Source: Ascarosepion bandense
Taxonomy: Eukaryota; Mollusca; Cephalopoda; Sepiida; Sepiidae
Direction: 5' to 3'
Assembly (NCBI GenBank): GCA_037127315.1
Contig: JBBBDQ010000225.1
Coordinates: 1,171,001 to 1,235,000 of the forward strand
Length of the DNA: 64,000 bases
Made by a program: the position numbers and the translations under genes. Below, piece after piece: positions 56,272-64,000 of the stretch. How positions within the stretch are numbered: the first letter of the stretch is position 1; the number at the start of each line of letters is the position of its first letter. Below the pieces are notes generated by a model. The model was given only the letters and a program-made list of their open reading frames with translations, was not told the origin of the DNA and did no database searches.

Positions 56272-57190
56272 ATGCAGAAATTTGACCTCTGGGATTTACT
56301 GATAAATACATTGTGGCAAAAAGTAGAAAGTTTATCAACTGAGGCAGAGAAATTGAAGGAGAAATTAAAGAAGAGTTTCCCCGACATATTTTCAGCTGAC
56401 CTCGGGAGGTATAAAAAAATGGCAGCCAAAATCAAACTAAAAGAAAATGTACAACCCATTTTCAAAAAGAAAAGAAATATACCTTTTGCATCATTAGAAA
56501 AGATAGACAAACAGTTGGATAGACTCGTGGAAACTGGTATATTGGCAAAGGTAGAATATAGTCAATGGGCCGCACCTACGGTTTACGTGAAAAAGAAATT
56601 GAGAGAGATACGAGTATGCGCTGACTTCTCAACAGGATTAAATGCAGCGATTAAAGATTATCACTATCCTTTCCCTAGTCAAGAGGAAGTATTCACAAAG
56701 AACGGAGGAAAATTTTTGTCAAAGATAGACTTGAGCGAATCATACCTACAAACACGAATAGACTAGGAAAGCTCAAGGTTGTTGTACATAAACACTTATA
56801 GAGTGTTATAAGTCCCAGAGATTAGTATTCAGGATCAAGGTCACGCCGGCGATATTTCAGCAAATAATGGACACTATGCTAGGCGGACTGGATTTCACAA
56901 TCACATACCTTGATGACATCTTGATAAATAGCAAAAATATTAAACAATACTGGAAACACGTTCAAGAGGTCTTCATGCTGATACAAAATTACAGCTTTAA
57001 GGTAAAGGAAAATAAATGTGACTTCTTTATGAAGGAGATAAAATACCTGGGCCATATTATTGACAAAGAAGGAAGAAGACCAGACCCAGAAAGAGTCACG
57101 GCAATAAAAACATGCCAGCTCCAAAAAATATAGCCAAGTTACAAAGCTTTTTGGGCTTAGTAAATTATTATCAAGAGTTTATACCTAACA
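56272..57190 (+). pseudogene. Reverse transcriptase of gypsy pol, broken
   Basis: In order: PIFKKKRNIPFASLEKIDKQ, LVETGILAKVEYSQWAAPTV, RVCADFSTGLNAAIKDYHYP, KFLSKIDLSESYLQ, a stop and a short frameshifted zone, then FTITYLDDILINSKN with the intact YLDD catalytic site, FFMKEIKYLGHIIDKEGRRP. Copies element RNA into DNA in active relatives. Dead because of the stop at about 56764. Confidence 0.92.
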
Positions 57191-57199
57191 TGCACAAAT

Positions 57200-57760
57200 T
57201 ACGCACACTCCTAATTGAACTGTGAAAGAAGGAAAAAGTTTGGGAATGGTCATCCGAATGTCAAAAAACTTTCAACAAAATCATTAAGAATCTAACAGCA
57301 GATTTATTTTTAACGCATTATGATCCAAAATTGGAAATAATAGTTGCGAGTTCCTATGGTGTTGGGACATGTATACTTCATAAAATGCCAGATGGGACAC
57401 TAAAACTGATCGTGCATGTGTCGAGAATGTTACTACCTGCCCCAAAAAATTACTTGCAAATCGAAAAGGAAGTGTTAGGGATTATTTTTGCAGTTACGAG
57501 ATTCCACAGATATATTTACGGCAAATTCTTTACATTACAGACGGACCACAAGCCATTACTGACAATATTTGGATAAAAAAAAAGCCCTACCTGTCTACAC
57601 TGCTAATAGATTACTAAGATGGGGGACGATTCTATTAAATTATAACTTCAAATTAGAGTATCTTCTATCAAACAAAATCAGGCATGCAAACGGTCTTTTG
57701 ATACTAGTATCAAAGAAAATGAAACCATTAGAAGATTTCATAATTGCAGCTTTACGATAT
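57200..57760 (+). pseudogene. RNase H of gypsy pol, broken
   Basis: IIVASSYGVGTCI, NYLQIEKEVLGIIFAVTRFH, RYIYGKFFTLQTDHKPLLTI then LNYNFKLEYLLSN and ANGLL. The first catalytic Asp (normally in V.(T)DAS..G.G) is Ser here, so the domain is inactive as well as frameshifted near 57570. Confidence 0.88.
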
Positions 57761-59596
57761 GAGGGAGAGTGAAGAAAATAAGCATATCCCAGACAGTTTT
57801 TCGTTATGTGATAATGTTCTGCTATATAATGAAAGAGTAGTAATCCCAAAAACACTACAAAGGAGAATCCTCAAGGATTTCCACATGGGCCACCCAGGAA
57901 AGAACAGGATGAAATCTTTAATGCGAAGTTACGTGTACTGACCAAACATGGATCAATATATTGTACATATGGTGAACAAATGTTCCTTAGCAGCCAAAGG
58001 AACAAATGTTCCTTAGCATCACTCATAAGCCATATTGACCGTGGGCGAGAATCTATGCAGATTTCGCAGGTCCATTAGAAGGCTTCTATTACTTGATTGT
58101 ATAGTGGGTAGGCGTTCTTTTGAAGGGTAGTTGTATGTTGTTGAAGATTAACAGAATTTGGCCTCGTTGTAGATAGCCCACTATAAGTCATAAAGAAAGG
58201 TTATAAACCAAGAAGAAAATTGAGTTGAAAAATAACATTTTATATATACACATATCAATTAAGGTTTTTACAATTAAAGTAATCCTTTGAATATGGGCCC
58301 AACAGACGTTAAAATGTTCAAGGCAATAAAATGCTGAAAAGAGAATTAATACTTAGGTATGTGGAAGCGTTGTAAGTAAGGAATGTCTTTGATGTATCCA
58401 CTTTTTTGGGCAGTAAGTAGTTTTGAGACGGAAGAAGGAAAAGAGAGGTGAAGGTGACGAGCATAGTAAGCCACTCAATTTGGTCAAGGGAGATACTAGT
58501 TACTCTCGTCTCTCTCGAGTCTGTCTGTGTGGGTTGGTCTGTCTGGCGATGCTTTCTATATCGGCTTTTTATATCTTCTTTTTGGATCACAGCAGATCAT
58601 TTGGGAATTCACACTTGTATTTGATTCTGGGCTTCCCATTGGCCAATAAATAAAATTTGTGTAGGCTCGCGAACTGAAAATTTAATATTTAATTAATTTT
58701 TATTTTTCAACTGGAATATCTGCGCGAAGCCGGGGTGTGCACTGACGACTTTTGGTCATGAGCGTGCAAACATCCGATCCCTCGCTTTGCTCAGTCGGTA
58801 TCACCACAATTGTAGTAGACAGTTACAGCAAATGGCCAGAAGTATTTTTTTGCAGAAAACCTACTTCTGAGACAACAATACATTGCCTCCATGAGCTGTT
58901 TGCTCACTTTGAAGTGGTGGATTGTCTAGTCACCGATAATGGGACACAATTTATATCTGCGGACTTTCAAGAATTTTGTGAAACCTTTCAGGTGAAACAC
59001 ATCAAATCTCCGCCATATCACCCAAGGTCAGACGGTCAAGTGGAGAGGTTTGTAGATACACTAAAAAGAGCACTAAGGAAAGCTTTTGGCATACCAACAG
59101 AAAAGGCATTACAACAATTCTTGAAAGTGTATAGAATTACACCGAACAGTACTACACCGTCGGCACTATCGCTGGCGGAAATAATGTTTGCCTGAAAAAT
59201 TAGATCATGTTCGAGAAGTTACTGCTGAAACAAACAAAGCAATCACCAACATCGTTTGTACCGAAAAGAAAATTTAACCCAAGGGAGAAAGTTTTTTTTA
59301 AAATTTTCAAAAACAACACATCCTATTGGGAGCCAGGTACAATAGAGAAACAGATCAGGAATATGATTTACATAATTCAGTGTCCGAAGTTCTCACATAA
59401 AAGGCATTTAAATCAGATCAGAAAGAGGGTGTTAAAGGATTCTAACAGTCTACCTCAGGAAGAGGATGAAGTAATGTGCACAATATTTGACACATTTGAT
59501 ATACAAAGGCCTCAAACAGTTTCAGGACCATGGAAATCTAGCAGAAAAATAAAATTTACAGAGCCTTTGATGATTAATCCGAAGAGGAATAAATAA
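57760..59596 (+). pseudogene. Integrase of gypsy pol, split by an insertion
   Basis: N-terminal part LQRRILKDFHMGHPGKNRMK (His-rich zinc-binding region), then IYADFAGPLEGFYYLIV (first catalytic Asp) to 58101. After a 707-bp insertion it resumes at 58809: VVDSYSKWPEVFFCRKPTSE, CLVTDNGTQFISADFQEFCE (second Asp), PPYHPRSDGQVERFVDTLKR (catalytic Glu). The C-terminal domain continues in another frame to 59596 (FNPREKVFFK...). Confidence 0.92.
58102..58808 (-). mobile_element. Solo-LTR-like insertion in the integrase
   Basis: ATTGTA is duplicated on either side (58096-58101 and 58809-58814), and removing the insert restores the ...LIV-VVDSYSKW integrase frame. In reverse it begins TGTGGTGATACC, has a GATATAAAAAG TATA-like box, and ends near ACCCACTATACA. 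LTR-like layout, no coding domain. Family not recognised; unlike the host LTR. Confidence 0.7.
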
Positions 59597-59629
59597 AGAC
59601 CCCTGCAAGGTAAAAGCTTGGTAGTGGGG

Positions 59630-59853
59630 TGTCATGGGTCCTTACCTGTAACTCCAGAATGAACTCTTCCTAACACTATATATACTATGCCTCTCAAGAA
59701 AGAAGGGGTTGAATTGGTAGTAGTTCACTCCAAACCAGACTGACAGTCATACTAACACCTTCCACATTTTGTATTGTTATTTCTTCGTTAATGTATATTT
59801 GTTATTTCTATCCTTGTGGTAGTGTTGTTCTTTTCTTAACCTGGTCCATAACA
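59630..59853 (+). repeat. 3' LTR of the gypsy element
   Basis: TGTCATGGGTCC ... CTGGTCCATAACA, followed by the GAAAG duplication. Preceded by the purine-rich GTAGTGGGG. Confidence 0.95.
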
Positions 59854-59858
59854 GAAAG

Positions 59859-62800
59859 TCATAGGATTATTCTAAACGGTCAAATTATGAGTAGTCCCAC
59901 AACAATATTTTATATTGTTGTATCAATTTCTGACACTTCAAATTCAATTCGCAAGTAGGATTCCTACAGTTTTAAAATAAGATGTAAATATAGACTATTA
60001 CTTTAAATACATTAATGTCATGCCTCCAATTTCATGATACCCCAAAACCAGATAATTTTTCATTAATGCTAAAATCAGTGCCTAACAAATAATAAAAAAT
60101 CTCTCTGTGAGCAAATTCTGACAGGACAGAGAAAATTTCTTCAATAGTCTAATGCAACACAAAATAACCAATAATATGCTTCAAGACATATACCTTCCTC
60201 ATACAAATTCTTTTGACTTCAATTTCAAAAAGCCAATCATTAAGCAACAGAACAACTTCATTACAAATAATTTCTCCCATAGCATATAAAAGAATTTTTA
60301 TGTTTTTCTGCCACAACATTCAAAAGAATTTTGGTATTTTTCCAGAATAGCACCACCAAAATCTTTTTTATTTTTATTTTTAAAGTTGACCCACATCTGA
60401 ACAAGTAGAGTTTTTCTATTTTAAGGTAAAACATTTTTCTTTAGATATCAGTTAATTAATCCTTAAATAAACCAATTTTCTTCAAATAAAATTTCTAAAT
60501 TTTTGGAAGATCTTAAAAATTAAAAATTCATTTTTGTTGTACAGCCGTCCATCTCAGTGAATTGAATATTTTATTGATAAAAATATTATAAACAAAATGC
60601 TTAAACATTACTTTCTCCAAAATGCTAGATATTAAATTGTTGTTTGTAACACTAATTTATGGTATAATATTTAATCTATTTTTGTAGATGTTATTTTTTT
60701 AATGTTTTCATGGAGGCAGTATTCTGTAGAAGCACAATTTTTTTATAAGGTCTCTCAAAAAGACTTACATTCATTTCATCTACAAACATTCAAAAACTTT
60801 CATAAAATTCAAAGCATCTTCAACAATTAGAAAGTATTTCATATCTTTATATAAAATTCGTTATCTTAAACTTTCATTATTTTCATTTTTTACTATTAAA
60901 TCTAATTCATGTAAAAAAACACCCATTCTTAAAATACAAAGTAGAACAAACCACCTTAGCTATTTTTATATACTTAATTGAGGATGCTTCTAAATGGTTT
61001 AAGATGTTTTTAATTGAGTAAATTATTATTATACAAAATAAGAATTATGCATCTATGCTGCAGTATTATCTTAAAAACAGAGACGCTCTTACCAACCTGT
61101 GAGAAAAGTCTTTGGAAAAGAGAGATGGTTCAACATTAACTAAATATCATTACTGAACTAGATTTCTACTAAGAACATCATTTAGTACAATGTTCTGCTT
61201 CAGCCAAACAAATTGAGTTAATTGTGATTACTGAGGTTTATGCAACTTAAAGTTTACTTCAAAACTATCACATAAGTAGCTATGCCTCTGCAATGTTGAC
61301 AGCTCTTGAAATTACACAAGAAAATAGCATTAAAGAAAGGTTTGAGCCAAGCATAGCAAAAATTCTATGATGAAATTCAAATACCTGAAGAATGTTTGTG
61401 TCAGAATTTTTTAAATTTCTTCTGTTAACCAGGTTTCATCTTCAATTAATAACACCATTTTCTTTTTTTACCCAAGTGTTGTTGGGCAATGGGCACATGT
61501 TTCTGGGCTATTTTTTTTTAACTCTGATTCTGAAAATTGAGTCTGTTTTGTCCCATCACATTAGGTTTTCTCTGTACAGGCGATGCCTTGTTCAGAATAA
61601 GCCAAAATGTCTAATTTCACTGTGAAGTGCCAGGACATAATGTAAGTGAAACACTTAAAATGTTTTATTTTAGCTTCAAGTAACTTACCATACAAGGAAA
61701 AGTATCCTAATAACCTCATAAGTGTATTTTCAGCAGCTTCAGTCTATATTTTCTGACCGAAAAATGCTTCATCTCCTTTGAACTTACCTGACGCCAAGAA
61801 TCCCAATTTTCTCATCTAAAATACTTGGTGTTTCTTGATTTTAGTATAAAATTGATAAGCTTCCTTTTTTCTAACAATTTGATTGGGGATTCCAGGGCAA
61901 ATAATACAGATCAAAATGTTGCATAAGAATAAGTAATATATTATTCTTTATTATTATTAAGTAATATATTAATCCTTATTATAAATTACTGACATATATA
62001 TTTAATTTAGTTTTATTTTATATTAGGTTAAGTGGGTGACCATTTGTGAATATAAACTTAATGAAAATATGTCAACAATTTATGAAAAAAATGTGTACAG
62101 TAATATTTTAACATTGTGCGGAAGGAAGAATTATGTTAGTTTTATTGTTATTAATTATTATAGATAGATAAGAATTAACTAAGAGAAATTTACTTTGTTC
62201 CAATATGAACAGAGGAAAAAAAAGACAGTATTTATTTTTGGTTGAGAAAAGATTCACTTTCCCAAAAGATTGCAAATGGACTAAAAATAAATATATATCA
62301 GAGTGTAATTGTTTTATTTAGAATAAAACAGCAGAGCTAGTCGAGGTCACAAATGTCAGGCAGAATTGTTGACAGGAATAGTATTGTGTACAAGCAATAC
62401 ATAATTGAGAAAGATTTGTTTTTCTAAATTCTCCATGACACAGTTGGAGAGGTCAGGTGTCAAAATTCACTTTGCTAAGAAAGAGACATTATTAATCAAT
62501 GCTCAGCTACAGAAAGTGATTGTGGAATTTTGTATTTTTTTAAACTAATTCCCAGCTAAAATTTCAGCATACACTAGCTGACATGAATGAGAGTCAAGAT
62601 GTCGATGGACAGTGATGAGAGATCTTCCCCAGTTGCTATCTGTAAATCATAAAACAATAAGATGAAAAATTCTATTTTTCTTATTCCAGCGAAATGCAAA
62701 GCAAAACACACCTGTGGAAGATAAAAAGCTCAAGAAGGGTAGGCTCGACTTATTGCAAACTATAGACAAAATGAAAAGAGAGAAATTTTGTATCCCTAAT

Positions 62801-63000
62801 TTCTTGGATTGGGAATTCAGTCAAGTGCAAAGGTTAAGTTGATTTGTTGATGGAGAGAAAAGAACAATTAATTAATTACAAGAATGACTAGATTGGAAAT
62901 TCCCTGAGAAAAAAGGCAATGTCATGTAATAGTCCTGCAAGCGAATGATGAAAGACATGCCAGGATTGGATAAGAGAATAGAAGAAGATAAAGAGAAATT
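59859..63000. other. Intergenic AT-rich DNA, nothing recognised
   Basis: No exon-like or element-like signature that I can support. Confidence 0.5.
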
Positions 63001-63640
63001 GACATCAACAAAGGTAGGAGGTGAAGTGATTTTATTGGATGCATGAGACAGAGACTAAGTAGGGATAGGATTTGCATAACATACCCAGTATTAATCCTCA
63101 TCACCCCAGTAAAAATGAACAAGCATAAATACAGAACCCCAAGTGACAAAGTCAGTTCCAGCTGGTTCCTGGCCCAGAGATGTAACAACAGAGATAGGCA
63201 CCATGCCATTGGGCACCCACCGTAGGGCCTGCTGCCTCCCATAGAGTTTCTGCCCAAAGATGTAATGAGACAGAGATAATTGCCATGCCATTGGGTGCCA
63301 ACCATAGAGAAGCCTGCCACCAGCCAACCAAACAGAGTTAAAGACAACCGACTGAACTAGAGTTAAAGACAGACAAGTAGTGATTTTGCAGACAAACTGA
63401 ATAGTTAAATAAAGGCAGAAAGTTCCAATTCCAGCATCGCATGGAAATGAAATCAAATTCGAATTACCACTGCTGCCTGCTAGCCAAACACCCACACACC
63501 CACCATACTCAAAGACAGCTCTTCAGCAGTTTCCATGAAATTTTGGTGTGAAGTGAGACAAAGTCAGTTTGAGTCGCCACAAACTTAAAACTCCAACCAG
63601 AGGTGAAGTGATATTGCCAACTAAAATTTGAATTAATAAT
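63001..63640. repeat. GC-richer block with imperfect tandem duplication
   Basis: About 63168-63322 holds two units of roughly 80 bp, each with CTG(G)CCCA.AGATGTAA, ACAGAGATA, GCCATGCCATTGGG and CCA.CC.TAG. GAGGTGAAGTGAT occurs at 63019 and 63600. Possibly part of a larger repeat, but not recognised. Confidence 0.5.
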
Positions 63641-64000
63641 AGGAAGAAAAATGCTTTTGCAAAGTACTACTTAGAGAAATTGGTCGAAACTTTCGTTCTG
63701 TCACCAGATTAATAGGAACAGGGTTTGGGAAGAAGACAATTGGTGATTGTTTTTTCTCTTGTTTCTTTTTGTACATAAAGACTTTCTACAACTTATTCAG
63801 ACATCATTCATTTTATTTTTGGTGCTGTTTTCATTTTCCCAATTGTGCACATGCATCCAGCTTGTTTTGGCTTGGCAGAGAGACATCTAGCAAGAATTCA
63901 ATGTGACTTTCTTGAGATCAATTTCACAATGTGGGCAAGGGAGATTACCATGGAAAAGGTCAACCTGAGGACCAGCTGCTGATGCCATCAGGGACCGACA

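Larger units (their letters stand above)
54037..59853 (+). mobile_element. Ty3/gypsy LTR retrotransposon, structurally complete, coding-dead
   Basis: Both LTRs, internal gag and pol (PR, RT, RNase H, IN order = Ty3/gypsy) and a 5-bp target duplication GAAAG (54032-54036, 59854-59858). A G-rich tract GTAGTGGGG precedes the 3' LTR as polypurine tract. Frames are broken many times, and a 707-bp insertion splits the integrase. LTRs differ by a dozen or so substitutions plus indels, so the insertion is old. Confidence 0.95.

Noticed and set aside
62922..63495. Minus-strand frames of 141 and 134 codons
   Set aside because: Overlapping frames through a tandemly duplicated block, no domain, no splice or start context that convinces.

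Overview
This is AT-rich animal nuclear DNA with very long introns and dense layers of old transposons. No bacterial, phage or organellar feature is present. Gene structure, base composition and the mix of elements (tRNA-derived SINEs, Helitrons, Ty3/gypsy, Penelope-like, Merlin, hAT, Tc1/mariner, Jockey/CR1-like LINEs) suggest a large invertebrate genome. A mollusc, probably a cephalopod such as an octopus, is my best guess; that is an inference.

The one clear host gene is PRIM1, the small catalytic subunit of DNA primase, on the + strand. Nine coding exons between 1782 and 44174 encode the last 255 residues, matching human residues about 149 to the C-terminus. The 5' exons, with the first two catalytic aspartates and the zinc-binding cysteines, lie upstream of the window. 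All exon junctions join in frame. One intron (19172-21921) is not a normal GT-AG intron: it has a textbook U12 (minor spliceosome) 5' site ATATCCTTTT, a U12 branch site TTCCTTAAT and an AC end. Only AT-AC splicing keeps the reading frame.

The introns are packed with elements. Intron 1 (1919-12048) holds a decayed Tc1-like transposon with a SINE inside it, a Ty3/gypsy remnant with an LTR, and a Merlin transposon (6715-8729) inserted in the gypsy integrase with a perfect 8-bp target duplication. Intron 2 holds a second gypsy remnant joined to a Penelope-like reverse transcriptase, and a SINE split by a 1.1-kb solo LTR. The U12 intron holds a retroposed chimera of 5S rRNA and a tRNA-type SINE with a 15-bp target duplication, surrounded by copies of an unnamed repeat family. 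Later introns hold another LINE fragment, three LTR-type or LINE-tail remnants, a hAT MITE with 8-bp duplications, a Helitron with canonical ends, a long inverted repeat, a hammerhead-like motif, a minus-strand candidate terminal exon (36966-37169) and a 2.3-kb LINE.

Downstream of PRIM1 (44.3-64 kb) I find no host gene. The region has a mariner fragment, a 335-bp inverted repeat around Penelope-like debris, pieces of an endonuclease-encoding LINE, a second copy of the 39-kb LINE, a second Helitron copy, and a structurally complete but mutated Ty3/gypsy element (54037-59853, LTRs, 5-bp target duplication GAAAG) whose integrase is itself split by a solo-LTR-like insertion. The last 4 kb hold nothing I recognise beyond a short tandem duplication.
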